64,000 bases of DNA from Trichaptum fuscoviolaceum (Eukaryota > Basidiomycota > Agaricomycetes > Hymenochaetales > Trichaptaceae): contig CAJSYZ010000005.1 of assembly GCA_910574455.1 (NCBI GenBank), forward strand, positions 3,782,001-3,846,000, in the 5' to 3' direction. The notes under the pieces were generated by a model that made no database searches, had not been told where the DNA came from, and saw only the letters and a list, made by a program, of their open reading frames with translations. Positions 49,805 through 62,232 of the stretch are shown one piece after another. The position numbers and the translations under genes are program-made. Numbering within the stretch: position 1 is the first letter of the stretch; the number at the start of each line of letters is the position of its first letter.

Positions 49805-52346
49805 TGTACATCAAATATTCGCTTATTGTGCAATAAATTTTGCTTTTCGCTCTCTGAGTTTGCAATCTTCCCGCTCGTTAGCTGCTATGGTGACCACCAT
49901 ATCATTCTTGGTGCATGTGGACATGCTTGGTTATGAATGCTTCTCGACTTAAGAGAAAGTCTTAGTCGTATTTGCGTTGTTTCCTCGGATAGTTTGGTGA
50001 GCCCTCGGACAAGATCTGACCACATTTGTTTCATCGATAGGATGCCAGGCCGTCCAGCGAACCCGAGGTAGAAGTTCAACGTAGGCATTTCAAGAAGCTG
50101 AACGGTGGAAAGCATTGAGGAAGGCAATTCACAATCTATTCATTTCTGAAATCTGTTTCACAATGTTTCTACCTATGTGTTTTGCTATCAAGACGCAGAT
50201 AGGAATACTAGGAGTTGCCCCCGTACCGTAACGAGAAAAGTTGATTATGAGTTTGGACAGCAGCCGATGCTTTTTGACCTGCTGTATGGTGGCGAAGAGG
50301 GTGGCATAGTTGATGAGGATCAGCTGCTGGGGAAGTATTGGTTTGTGATGCAGAGACTCACCACTGAAACTACATTATTTCATCTCAAATCGCTAAGACA
50401 GTTGTCGCACATGTCAAGGACAGTTATGACATTATAACCCTGTAGACCCTTTAGCGGCTAGTCGCGAACACAAACCATGACAAGATACAAAATAGCTGGA
50501 CGGAGGACTCTTTGAAGGAATAGCCTTAAAAGGCGGCCGAAGACCATACTACAAAAGTACGTTGAGGTTAACACATTTTGTCTCTGCATCGCTAATTCTC
50601 CTTTCACAACAATCAATATTCCTCGGTGGGCATCGTATGCAAGCGAAGCCAAGAGGACCGACCGATATTCAATCAACCCTTCTTAGATTCGATCCAATGC
50701 AGTATCATATCAGCTTTCGACAAAATGCAGTCTGTCAATAGATTGCCGACATATCGATAATCTGACGAAAAGACGATTGGATTCGATTCTAGCCCCTGTT
50801 CTTTTGTAAAACTAGTGATTATTTTAGAAGGGAAAGATGCCTGTAAAGAATGGGTATGACTATCATTGCCTATGAGAAAGAATGTTTACATACAAGGATT
50901 ACAAGATCGTGTCGCAAGAATTATATAGATAAAAGAACCCACGTGAAGGCTACACAGAAATGTGAATCCTTCGTCAGTCTGGGAGTGATGGTATCGTTGA
51001 TGGTCGGGTTGAACGGAAATTTAGGTATCATTATCAGGTGCGTAGTTGCAGGCAGTACTTCCAACATTATCCGAAGCTCATCACGATCTTCTTATCCAAA
51101 ATGGGAGACAAATTCATGGACCTTCTGGAGGCGACGGCCTCATTCAGATCTTGTCGCATTTCCCGTTGCGAAGACCAGAGTTCCAACAACTAGGACATAT
51201 TCTGGACATGAGAAACTGTGGCCACGCTTAGCAGGTCTAGAAATTGAGAAGAGGAAGATGTTTCCCAGGTGCTGCTCCCTGTCAGTGTGGCCAAGGCCCG
51301 AAGACGCAGGACTCGAGGTCATTGTTAGCTCCAAGACTTGCATACGTCCCTATAGGTGATGCAGGAGGAGAGCTGGGCCAGCTATGGCGCAAGGTCCTGA
51401 TTGCCGTTTTCGATTGAACCCGTCCTGCGTTGTTGGCGTCAGGAATCATCAAATCCGCCAGCAAGAAGGAGCTCATGGAAGCAGCAGACAGGGACTAAGA
51501 CAGTCAGGGAACGATGTCCATAGCATTTTGGATGTTCTGAGCGAGAAGGCCCGTCCGGTAGTAGTATCAGATTCCCTGCATGGGTGTTTTAAAGCTAGAG
51601 TAGGATATGTAGTATAATTGAAGGGCCATACATACTGTGCGTTACAATGTAGGAAAGGTGGTATCGCTTCTTATGTATAAGTTTGGGTTCTTGTCAGAAT
51701 AGTGATAGCGTCCTAAAATGAGTTTGCTTCTCAACTACGTAGAAGGATCCTTCGATACGAGTTTATCAGGTCGGACCCCATATTTAAATGTGCTTACTCA
51801 CATCATACAAATATGCCCTCAGTTTCCTTGCTTCTCATGCTTCGCAGTTAAACTAAGCGCAAAATCAATCTCAGTTTCATGCGGGTAGTTGAGAAGCAGC
51901 TCTGGGCCTCTGGCGGTTGGCCATTTCAGCCTTTTGTCGTTCCTTCTAGTGCTACGATTATTGAGCAATATGGAAGCTAATAATGTTGAAAGAAGACCGT
52001 GTCGGTAGTGCGTATCCTCCTAGACGTGGGCCGAATCGGTTTTTGCTAATTCTACCGTTCGCATCAACGCTCATCACCTGGTCTAGGTAGGAACCATTGT
52101 TGGTAAAATCTCCTCGCGGAGGCAGTAGTTCTAGGTTACATTGAGACCTTAGTATAAAGAATTTCGAGATTCACGGAGTTCACTCACCCATTGAGATTGA
52201 CTTTTGATTGTCATCGTTGATCTACAATCACTGGTCTTAGGCAGAAATTACAAATCTAGAGGTCCCGAGTTCATAGAATCACAGTATAAAAGGAGACCCC
52301 CATGATAGCTGGCCTCATCTTCAGCCCGGCCTCCACTTTCTGAGGT
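49805..52346. other. 2.5-kb stretch without a recognised gene
   Basis: Only short frames occur. One on the minus strand at 49885-50127 (LEMPTLNFYLGFAGRPGILS) and one on the plus strand at 50850-51359 are open, but they have no recognisable domain and no splice continuation that I could follow. They may be gene relics. A TATAAAAG box at 52285-52292 belongs to the methyltransferase to the right. Confidence 0.45.
52285..52292 (+). promoter_or_regulatory. TATA box of the methyltransferase gene
   Basis: TATAAAAG lies about 55-60 nt upstream of ATG 52347, a plausible distance for a short fungal 5' UTR. Confidence 0.6.
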
Positions 52347-53302
52347 ATGTTCGAGCGCAATGCTTCTCAAGACCAGCCCGGAGCGAGATACATTTTGCCA
52401 CGCAACGAGTCGGAAAAACAAAGGTGAGTTACGAAAGCCTCAGATGTTGACCGGATAGTTCGCCTAATTATCTTGGAGGCTGAATGGCCAACACGAGATT
52501 ATACTCGCCGCGGTCTATGGAGGTCGAATTATTTACGACACAGCCGTGAAGCTTGAAGCTGGGAGTTGCGTTCTGGATTCTGGGACTGGGACAGGTGAGA
52601 AGTGTATTGATTGAAGCTTAGTGGTTACTCACGAGTATACTGTACGAAGGCGTTTGGTTACTAGATCTTGCGCAGCATGTGTCCAATTGCGTTGAGCTGT
52701 ACGGAAACGACGTCTCCAGTATTCACTTTCCGAAAGTACACCCTCAGAATGTTCAATTTCATGTCGCATCAGTGACCAAACTTCCGGATGACTGGACGGC
52801 AAAATTTGACCTCATACACCAGCGACTCCTCATCGGTGCTCTAACGGCCGGACACTGGCAGGAGGCGATCTCCGAGATGCTTAAAGTGTTGAAGCCAGGA
52901 GGGAGTGTCCAACTGGTCGAGTTTCATTTACTAGACACTACCAATGCAGGACCTGCATGGACACGCTTTCGCGTTATCTTCGAGAAGCTGCTCGCAAAGA
53001 GAAATATGATGAGCGACTGTGCTGTCCAACTGCCACACATGCTTAACGAAGGCGGTTTCGTCGATGTTGTTGCGACGAGGAAGGTCATCTCGATTGGAGG
53101 AGGTGCAGGACAGATAGGGAAAACGGCAGCTGCGTATATAATGATCGGTTTCCAGAGCATGGGCCCAGCCATGTTAGTCGAAGGTTTGGTTGCTTCCGAG
53201 CTCGAATTCGAAGAGCTTATGGCGGATGTGAGAAGGGAATGCGATGGTCCAGTGCACATGGAGCAAGCAGTATGGATGGTATGCGCTAGAAAGCCACTGT
53301 AG
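52347..53302 (+). CDS. SAM-dependent methyltransferase
   Basis: Exons: 52347-52423, 52479-52594 and 52650-53302 (introns of 55 nt each), for 281 residues. The class I Rossmann motifs are present. Motif I is VLDSGTGTGVWLLDLA near residue 63, assembled across the second intron. The acidic loop after the next strand is VELYGNDVSS. Then come FDLIHQRLLIGALT (motif II region) and EMLKVLKPGGSVQLVEFHLL (motif III). The N-terminus, with Arg-Tyr-Ile-Leu-Pro and Gln-His-Glu-Ile-Ile, resembles the fungal secondary-metabolism/UMTA-like group. The substrate cannot be told. No biosynthetic cluster genes are adjacent. It is slightly shorter than many relatives but has a complete fold. Confidence 0.85.
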
Positions 53303-54861
53303 ATTTTAATATGCACAGTAGTAGCTTGAACCAATGTAAGGCAGTAGCGACATCCGCAAATGGAAAGGTGAATATCTGGAATTGATATTAGAAAAGAGAT
53401 TTGGACAAATATGCTTGAACTGAAATGACGAGGTTCAAGTCGATCAAAGCGACCGGGTGCTGTGCCGTGGGATGAGAGATGGAATCTACGGGTCTACATT
53501 CGTTTGTCAAACCTCCGTATCAACCAAGCAGACACCTTTATTAACTATGAGTGAAGAAAAAATACATACCGTCGTTGCCCAGGGGAGTAAAAGCGCTTTG
53601 AGAGTCTCTTCTGCAGCACTGAAAAGGTTACGAATTTCAGCATCTTCAGTACTGGGTCTTCATTTATCTGAAAAGGAGAAGGTTCAATTGCTATCCTCCT
53701 CACTTACGGATTGTATTCTTGATCACGAATTCAGTCTAACCACCAAATTTGAGCCCTCGCCAATACCGAAATAGTCACTGAAAGGTTTTAAGTGAAGATG
53801 ATCGGGAGCGTGCTTGGCACCAGGAGTGCGAATTACAAGATTTCGCAGTTCATCTTCTGGGCCGCTGTCGTGCTCTACGTGTTGATTAACTAACAGTCGA
53901 GAGTTTGATGTAGGCTGAATGTAAGAGGGGCACGGGATTGAGAAACTAAGCTTGCTTGCGAGCACGTATCAGCTCGACGATCATATGGTAAATGCGAGGC
54001 TGGAGCTTGAAGAAAAGAGAGTCTGGGACTGGCGAGTCAAGAAACACCGTTAGACATGATTAGCAAACGATTTATACGCGTACGCGTCGCGCATCGCATT
54101 TTTCTTTTTTCCCTCCCCTGTGCTTATGAATAAAATTAACTTTGGTCGGTCTTATAATAGGCAGCCACAGTACCTTTCGACCGACATGAATAAGCCCCTG
54201 TTTGCGGCTTGACTGGTACACAAGCTCTTTGAGATTGTTCTCTGATAGTGCGATCTGGTGCGATGTCATTTCGGAGGCATAACTCTTGACTCAGCCTGGG
54301 CGAAGAGACCGTGACGGTTTCTTTCACGCAAGAACCGCAATCGGGGAACTCACTCTTGGTTTCCCTGGACTTTAATACTCGCTATGATAGGAGTACTTGG
54401 CTTGCCGCTGGAGCAGCCCGATATACCTCTGGTGCTTCTATCCAGCAACCCTAGCCCTCAAACTCCTTCATAACATCCTATGGCGTAGCAACCTAGCATT
54501 CTCCTGAGGGGTCTCAAGCTCCCAGCTTCATAGTAGACATGCCGGGCCTCGGTGCGAGCTTCCTATAGCAGTGTGCGTTTCCCCGGATGGTGGTGATCCT
54601 TGCCCATGACCTTCATTTGGCTACGATGTTTGGCTTCGGAGTAGAAAAGGAGGCTGCAATTGAATAGCAAAGTTCAGTTCCACGCACATTCGGCGAGGTT
54701 CTCATCTCAGACATTAGTAGTAGAGGAGCTTAGTCATCAGTATCAATGGTTTACCGTGGGAGAGGAAAAGTGAAGATTGCTTGTAACATGCTCAGAGCTC
54801 AGTGCACGGAACGAAAGCCCCGAAGCCTCTTTCCCGCCAACCACGATCATCAGCGATACCC
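53303..54861. other. 1.5-kb stretch without a recognised gene
   Basis: Short frames at 53457-53774 (+) and 53723-53965 (-) show no known motif. The right part must include the promoter of the aminopeptidase gene. Confidence 0.45.
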
Positions 54862-57800
54862 ATGGCGCCTCCGCCGCCCCCGCCCCCGCCATTCTGTCTG
54901 CCCTTTGGCTCAAGCAAACGCCGGCCCCTTTCTCCCTCTCGCACCTTCTCCGAGAAAACCTACTCGACCCATATGTACGGCGAGGATGGTCGGCTTAGAC
55001 AACGCTCTCCAGATCGTTCCCAGTACACTCGCTCATCAGAAGGAAGCTTCACTCGATCCGATCTTTCACGAAGCAACTCGTATTCGCCGACAGCAACAAT
55101 CACCAGCAAAGAAGGCCTAGAATTCAAGACCGACACCGAATCGTATAGTGTTCCATCACCAGCAGCGCGCCCGGCAAGTCCACCTCCAAAGCAGCCGAAG
55201 AAGAAGGGGTGGGGGTACGGGTGGGGGCTGGGAAAGCAGAGGGAGAAGGAAAAGAATGAGAGAGATGCCGAAAAAGAGAAAAACGGAGGAGGATTTTGGG
55301 TCGGTAAAGGCAAGCTGAGTCGCAAGAAGAGCCTTCCCACTCCTCCTATTATCCCAGAGATTCCAGAGACAGAGACAGACTACGCTGGACCCGATGAAAC
55401 CGAGTCGTTCACAGGTAGGACAATGTCCATGTCGCACGTTTCTACTACACGATCTGCCCGACCTATGCGTCCACCGCTCAGCCCGATCCCCTCGGAATCG
55501 CCCCGTTCATCAAGAGAGCAACCACCGCTTGCACCTACTCGATCCAACACCCAGAGGTCGGGTGGGTCAGGTAGAACAGGTCAGTCAGGCAGAACAGGTG
55601 GTTCGGGTAGGTCTGGTGGTTCAAGTAGGACGGCCGGCTCGGGCGGTTCGAGATCCTACTCAGCATCGGCCTCGCCGCGCTCTTTGCAACAGCAAATCAT
55701 GGAACGCAGCTCGAACCAAAGCCGCTCAACACCGCCCAGAAGGCCACAGCTGTCTCCGACAGACTCACAGAGCACGCTAGTTGGATCGGCTTTGGATCGG
55801 AAAATAAATGATCTCGAAGAGCCGCAGGAGCGCGTTGATACCACTGAACGCATCAACGAATTGAGGGCGTTCATGGCGAAGGACAATCTGGATTACTAGT
55901 ATGTTCCCTTAGTTGATCGGCGGTCACCGCCTTGTGATTGACACCATAACTCCCCCTAGCATCGTGCCTAGCGAAGACGCCCACGGATCGGAATATGTTG
56001 CGACATGCGACAAGAGACGCCAGTTTATTTCGGGGTATGTTATATGTGTTTTCTTCCACGTCACCTCAGCCCAAAGGTTTACTAACTTTGTTGATCTGTA
56101 GATTCACAGGGTCTGCTGGTCAGGCCATCGTCTCAAAGACGAGCGCTTATTTGATCACTGATTCGAGGTACTGGCTTCAAGCTGAGGACGAGTTAGATGA
56201 AAACTGGCGTCTTATCTGTGCCCCAATGGTTGATGGTTACAGGGATTGGCAGTCATTCTTACTGGTGAGCAGACCATTTCCTTTTTAGTAAGACCGGTCA
56301 TATATCTTCGTTTAGGAGAAAATCGTAGAAGGAACGCGTATTGGAATCGATGCGCGTATGATCTCTTGGGGGAAGGCGTCTGTTCTCAATCAGCAAGTCC
56401 AGAAACGCGGTGGGAAGCTTGTCTTTCCTGCCCAGAACCTCATCGACTTGGTCTGGAAGAACAAACCTGCTCGTTCAAAGGAGCCTGTTTTCATACAGAC
56501 ACGTCGATTTGCAGGACAGGATGCACAGACCAAACTGGATGAGATTAGAGACTGGATCAGAGAACAACCATCAGCTAAGCCGAACTATGCGAAGCCAGGT
56601 CCCCCTACGGAAGCACAGAAACATGTGGCCACTCTCATTGCAAGCCTCCCGAACGTGGCATGGGTCCTCAATCTGCGAGGCCATGACGTACCGTTCAACC
56701 CTGTCTTCCATGCGTATCTTTTCATTTCCCTCAACTCTGCGGTCCTTTTCGTTGAGCTCTCTAAGCTTACGGATGACGTCAAACATCATCTGGGCTCTAT
56801 CGGTGTCGAATGTAAAGAGTACAATGACGTCTGGTCATATCTACGCAAGGCATCATGGGGTCAGGGCAAAGTGCTCATTTCGGATGACACTTCGTACGCG
56901 ATCTCACTGCTGCTGACACACTTCCGCTACACTGTTGTGCCAACGTCGTTTGTGGAAGCCAGGAAAGCGATCAAGAATGCGACAGAGATCGAGGGCTTAC
57001 GGAACGCGTATCTCAGAGATGGTGCCAGCTTCGTGCGGTGGCTCGCCTGGCTCGAGGACAAGCTCAACAAAGGCTACGAGGTTACCGAGTACGAAGCAGC
57101 ACAGCGCTTGACAGAATACCGTCGGAAAAATGAATACTTTGAGGGCCTTGCGTACGAGAATATTAGTGCGACGGGCCCGAATGCCGCTCTACCTCACTAC
57201 TCGCCGACGAAGTCTGGCGCATTATTCATCAGCAGAGACACGCCATACCTCAATGACTCTGGCGCGCAGTATCGTGATGGCACAATTGACTGCACTCGCA
57301 CAGTGCACTTCGGACGCCCTTCGCCAGAGCAGTGCGAGGCATTCACGCGGGTATTACAGGGCCATATTGCCATTGACTCAGCCATATTTCCGGAGGGTAC
57401 TTCCGGCAAGCAGCTTGATGTTCTTGCTCGTAATGCCTTGTGGAAAGACGGTTTGAACTATCTTCATGGAACCGGCCATGGGTTTGGTTCGTTCTTATCC
57501 GTTCACGAAGGCCCTCAGGGCTTTAGCTCAGATGTACCATTGGAGCCTGGACACGTTCTAACGAATGAGCCTGGTTTCTGTAAGCAGGCAATGCCTTAAT
57601 ACTGATGGTTGGTAATGCTGACTTCCCATCCCAGATAATGATGGAAAATGGGGCATTCGTATTGAATCTTGCTTACTAGTGAGGAAGTTCCAGGTAAGAT
57701 CGCCATCGCTTTTCACCCTTCTGCCGCTTGCTGAATTATTTCTTTGTTTAAAAAAGACAAAGCATCATGATAGCAGCAAATGGCTTGCCTTTGAACGTCT

Positions 57801-58067
57801 TTCTTGCGTACCGATTCAGACAAGGATGATCAAAGAAAGCATGCTTACAAAGGAGGAAACCGCTTGGATCAAGGTTTGCTTTCCCTTCAATTGATTGCCA
57901 CACCTTGACTTACCACTAGCTAGGCTCACAACAAGATGTGCGCACAGAAGCTGGAACCCCTCATTCGGGAGGACAAGCGGGCTATGGCTTGGCTCCGGAA
58001 CGAACTCGACAAAGGTATCGGAATGGCAGGCGCAGGGCCAGCTGGTATCACCATCGACTGGCACTAG
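54862..58067 (+). CDS. Aminopeptidase P (Xaa-Pro) with long disordered N-terminus
   Basis: Exons: 54862-55898, 55960-56034, 56102-56264, 56316-57579, 57635-57693, 57757-57873 and 57924-58067, for 952 residues. It cleaves the N-terminal residue before proline and belongs to family M24B. The enzyme part starts near residue 330 ([20 protein letters not shown]) and keeps the two-metal ligands: [16 protein letters not shown] (two Asp), [17 protein letters not shown] (His), TNEPGFY (Glu) and IRIESCLLV (Glu). The first about 330 residues are low-complexity: a poly-Pro start, [16 protein letters not shown] basic part, and Gly/Ser/Arg/Thr repeats. The usual fungal enzyme is about 610-660 residues, so this is a fusion or extension. 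ATG 54862 has a good context (CCCATGG); the open frame further upstream has no ATG. Confidence 0.88.
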
Positions 58068-61023
58068 ACGCTTAACCAACATTCTGACCTTTCTATGACC
58101 ACATCAGAATGCACGATTAGCGAGAAAGATTTGACGAAGTTTAACGATTGACGATTGTGACGTTATCCGCGATACCTATTCTCTGACGGTCATAACTATC
58201 TATTACTCCACTCAGCGATACTGCGCGTAATATTAATTCTGCATTTCAACTTTTCTCCTTTCTACCCCCTTCTTCGCACATCGCACTGTTTCTTGATACA
58301 AGGGCATTTTTGTTTGCCTGTCCCGTGTTCTTCTTATGTTTCTGTCTTCGGAGGGATGAGCTCTCAATGCTCTTTTGTTTGGAGTTTTATTATTGACTTT
58401 CCTCTTCTGTTTGTTGAATATAGTGCTTTCATTGGTATATACACACTTTTGGATCCCTTTCGTTTCTGACTGCTAGTGGGAGGGGCGAAGTCCTACTACC
58501 GTGTCCTCCTGCCTTTTCGTTCACACAAAGGTCACAAGTGAGAAAATGGAGTGTGTTGATCTGCTTATAGCATAACAGATGTGACAAGGCTGAAAGAGCG
58601 AATCGTCAGGCTACATGGAATATAGTGTTTAGTGGCGACTCAGAAGTTCGTCCTGCTGCAGAGGTGGTGCGGAGTTTTTCAGGCATCGGGCAGAAATTGA
58701 TTGCTGAACACTGTCAATTAACGGTCACTTCAGCACCTTTTATTCAGTGATTTATATTCGCACCTGGTGTTCCCTGGTTCTGCAGCCCGGACGCCTTCCT
58801 CGTGCCAGTGGGTGAAATTTCCCCACGGTGACGGAAGGATAACTGTCGCATCTACTACATAGTACGCGGTCAAAGTTAACTTCAAGTGCCCACAAATGTG
58901 TTGATTCATCTGGGCTCTTTGAAATCTTCCCATCTTGACTTCCGAGACTAACAGAATGAAGTTAGTTTACTGCGTATGTCATTAAAGAGCGAATGCTCGC
59001 TAAATCGACTTCGTTTGAAGGATCAGGACGTCGTTCTGACAGAGTTGGGATGTAGCGCATGAGTTAATCTCGTGCAGCCAAATTAGCTATTATTGCATGC
59101 CCATCCATTACGCCTTCTAACTCAGGCTTATATGTAGGACCAGATCGTGCAGCAGACGGCTGGGTCAGAAACATATTTAACTGATTCAACTGCAAATAGC
59201 GCTTACATTGATTCCGCATAGTCAGGACATAAGATATATATATACTCAATCCATCCCCTGAAGCCCCTTCAAACCTTTTTTAAGTGAACTCCGCACAGAA
59301 TGCTTGAACCATCCACGGTGTACGACGATTTACATGCGGCATCCCTTCGCTTCCTTGAAACCCGTATGTGTAGATGTGTATTAAACCTCAGCCGTCAAGA
59401 GCACAGAACAGCTTATAAAGTTCTTCCACCGGCCATAATCTGATTGATTTGTTTAGTTAGCTCGGCGACAAGTCTCATGAACTCTCTAGCAGCCTGCTTG
59501 TCCTCCTTAACTTGCTACAAGTCAAATCAACACTAGTCTGTAGATCGTGCGTTGAATATAACCTACTACGTGTACTAGGTCAACTATCATTCAAGTTTGC
59601 GCCGAAGCCGATATCGAAGATGCGAAACGAACGGGAATAGTTCGAGGAATCTTGTCAGCCTTTTCGAGGGTAGAGCATGCATGCTCAAGTAGATTACCAG
59701 TCACGGTAGCACTATTCCCTTCTGCTGTAGGCTTCATGTGGGACAGATGTCTCACTTCCCTTGAAATTCGCTTGAACATCGCGTAAGATTTACGGGAGCC
59801 AGGTCTCTGGAGAGGGTAACCCTAGGAGGACTGAAAGTGACTGCACAACCTAGAGCTAAGGAGCTATATAATAGGTTGCTCATATGCTTGCCACCGGAAG
59901 CTCGACTTCCTAATAGCCTTCAGGGAGTGAAGAAACACTGGAGACCCAATATTGAAAAAATGCGGGTAATAGAGCATTGTAGGCCAACGGGACTCGGATA
60001 GAAACGAGGTTGAGAAGATCAGCAGGATCTGATGGATTAATTGTGTTCGTGAATTAGAAAACAAAGGGGCTCATCTTGAGGAGGAGTAAGCGTGGGAAAC
60101 ATTGGCAGTGTCCACGGTGATGGCTGACTTCACTCCTACTACTACACAAATGTTGCTTCCAGGTAGTCACTAACAAACAGTCAAGTGTGTAACAATACTC
60201 TAAGCCTTCTGGCTTTTCATCGGTTTCGAGGAGAGCTCCTTGATACTGCCGTTGGTGACACCTCAGAAAGTTTTCGCCGCTCCGCCAATTATATTCATCT
60301 CTGTCGCGGCAGCTCGACAACTTTCGCCTCTGCTAATCCAGATCCCCCCAAGGCTTGTCGCCTTTCTTCCAAAGAAGACAAGGAGGCTGCCCCCAGCCCT
60401 CGCCTGCAGCGTCCGGAGAAACAGTGGTCGTTGTCTCCTCTCTGTCGCCTTGAATTCCCAACCTTTTCTTCCGCAGATTCGATTACTTGCTTCCTGGGGC
60501 TCTATCCGCATCGCCGATACTTTGCGTCTTTGCTACCGGTTGATAGAAGCCGATCTGGCTTATAAATACTGATAACTTTTGTCCCTGCTGGCTCCAGGCG
60601 TACAGGCAGTCGGTAACTACCCATTACAGAAATCCTGCATCGCCACTGGCGGGATGGCGGATGCTGTAGTGATTCAGAACGACAGGTCCAAGCTCATACC
60701 ACTCTGAGTGTCGGTTGATACGCAAGCCGACCGATGGCTTATCTCAGGCGAAGTGGCTAGCTGCTTCTCAGGATACCGGCGTGCGCTGAGCATCACTCCG
60801 GACAGCTCAAGCGTAGGCGCAACGAAGAGGCGTTATACTGTATCTATGTGCCTCTTCAATGAGACATCAAGGCGTCTTCGAATTGCACCCTTTGAGGCGA
60901 AATAAGAGAGGTACATAAGGACGGATCGCTGCCTGATTTTTTCGTACCAATTTCCTGGATTTTCTGGTACTACCCACTACCTACAGTGCTCTTTGCTCCT
61001 TTACAAGCATCTTTATCAGCACA
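58068..61023. other. 3-kb stretch without a recognised gene
   Basis: T-rich sequence near 58230-58450 may be the aminopeptidase 3' region. Beyond it only short frames are seen: 58730-58933 (-), 59591-59779 (-; RHLSHMKPTAEGNSATVTGN) and 60240-60572 (+). None has a domain or convincing splice structure. A relic gene cannot be excluded. Confidence 0.45.
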
Positions 61024-61315
61024 ATGCCGTCCGGAAACAATAATCAAGACCTTACCATCAAAATACTCACTACCTCGACGATGAAGGCTCTTGGAGGAGC
61101 AGCAAGACGCGTCACTGCCTGTCGACTCTGTCAAGGGAGAAGAGGAAAAGTAACTACCGCACTTTACGTATACTCATATGCATATGTAACTCTCTATAAC
61201 GACTTAGTGCGAAAGGCCCGAAGGTCAACCCAACGCTCCTTGCAAGTACTGCATTTCCAAGGGAAAAACTTGTGTTGTAAGCTTCTTTTCACTATTAGAT
61301 AATACAAGATATTAA
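61024..61315 (+). pseudogene. Zn2Cys6 DNA-binding domain, N-terminal remnant
   Basis: Exon 61024-61149 ends in TACRLCQGRRGK and, after a 58-nt intron (61150-61207, GTAACT...CTTAG), continues CERPEGQPNAPCKYCISKGK then TCVV. The spliced reading forms a full C6 binuclear cluster (C-x2-C-x6-C-x10-C-x2-C-x6-C), which binds DNA in fungal transcription factors. After TCVV the frame stops within 13 codons (TAA 61313-61315). A splice donor GTAAGC at 61277 is possible, but no plausible following exon was found. A retrotransposon LTR fragment lies about 185 nt downstream. I take it as a truncated regulator gene. Confidence 0.7.
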
Positions 61316-61499
61316 CAAGTACCATCTTATAACAATACCTTGGGTATATCCGGACTCAGACTGATGCTCCGGCTCCTCGATCCACTAACAAATAGCGATC
61401 TGTTTGTTTGATGTGTAGAAAAAAGGAAGGAAGTACAAGAATTGTTTTACATTCCTCTACGGAGATCACTGGTTGTCTTGTCGCAGCTAGTATATATTG

Positions 61500-61690
61500 G
61501 GGGTTATTAGTGTCCATTAGTAAATTAGAACGGAAAAAAAAACGTATGAATGAATGTGTAGGATATACAAATTGTGTAGCTGAGAAATATGAGCGAACTG
61601 TTCGCCTGCACATGTCAGGAATCATTAGGAACGGAAAAGAACAAGTAAATCATAATTAAAAGGAAAAGAAATACGTGGGGATTTCTGACA
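61500..61690 (-). repeat. LTR fragment related to element A
   Basis: Ends ATTTCTGACA at 61690 and on the minus strand starts TGTCAGAAATCCCCACG, like element A's TGTCAGGAATCGCCACG. It shares the internal TGTCAGGAATC (61613-61623) and the GTGTCC(A/G)TTAGT motif. The distal half of the LTR is not recognisable, so this is a diverged or partial solo LTR. Confidence 0.55.
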
Positions 61691-62232
61691 GCCTCTGTGT
61701 AAGTAGACTGTGAATGTTTTGGGTGGATTGAAAAGACCACTTGTTTCTCTCAAATTCTTGTGGCATATCATATGGCACACAAAATAACAATGGTCTACAA
61801 AATTCAACGCAATGTATATACAGAGTAATCTAGGACGGCCCATAGACAATCAATGAGCAGAAAGAAAACACAAAATCAAGAGGTGACTACTACACTGGAC
61901 ATGGCATTATTAAACATGAAGTTCTATTACTTGTGCGATTGAGCAAATTTCAAGAATAGAGATCGGACAAGTGATTGTGAGGAAGATCCTACCAAAAGAA
62001 AGAAGCTATTGGTGAACAAAAATGGCATGATACACAGCAATGACACAGGATAACACAGCAAGATATCATGTACGAGCAGAAGGAAGGCGTACTAAAGGAG
62101 ACATAAAAGCCCTAAAGTGTTTAAGGCATGTTATAAAGTAAAAGCAAAGCAAATATATGTGCACATGAACATAATAATGCACGGCAGCTCATATCAATGA
62201 AGATGAAGGAGAAACGATAACTTATACGAGAA
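61691..62232. other. Intergenic, AT-rich
   Basis: No gene seen. Probably the 3' region of the minus-strand regulator gene to the right and flank of the LTR fragment. Confidence 0.5.

Noticed and set aside
49885..51359. Possible genes at 49885-50127 (-) and 50850-51359 (+)
   Set aside because: Short frames without domain, start context or splice continuation; retained only as a note on the intergenic stretch.
54802..54861. Longer N-terminus for aminopeptidase P starting at 54802
   Set aside because: The frame there opens with GTG; the first ATG is 54862 and has a better context.
60185..60572. Overlapping frames of 110-126 codons on the plus strand
   Set aside because: Two frames are open in the same place, with mixed composition and no motif; likely chance in GC-richer DNA.
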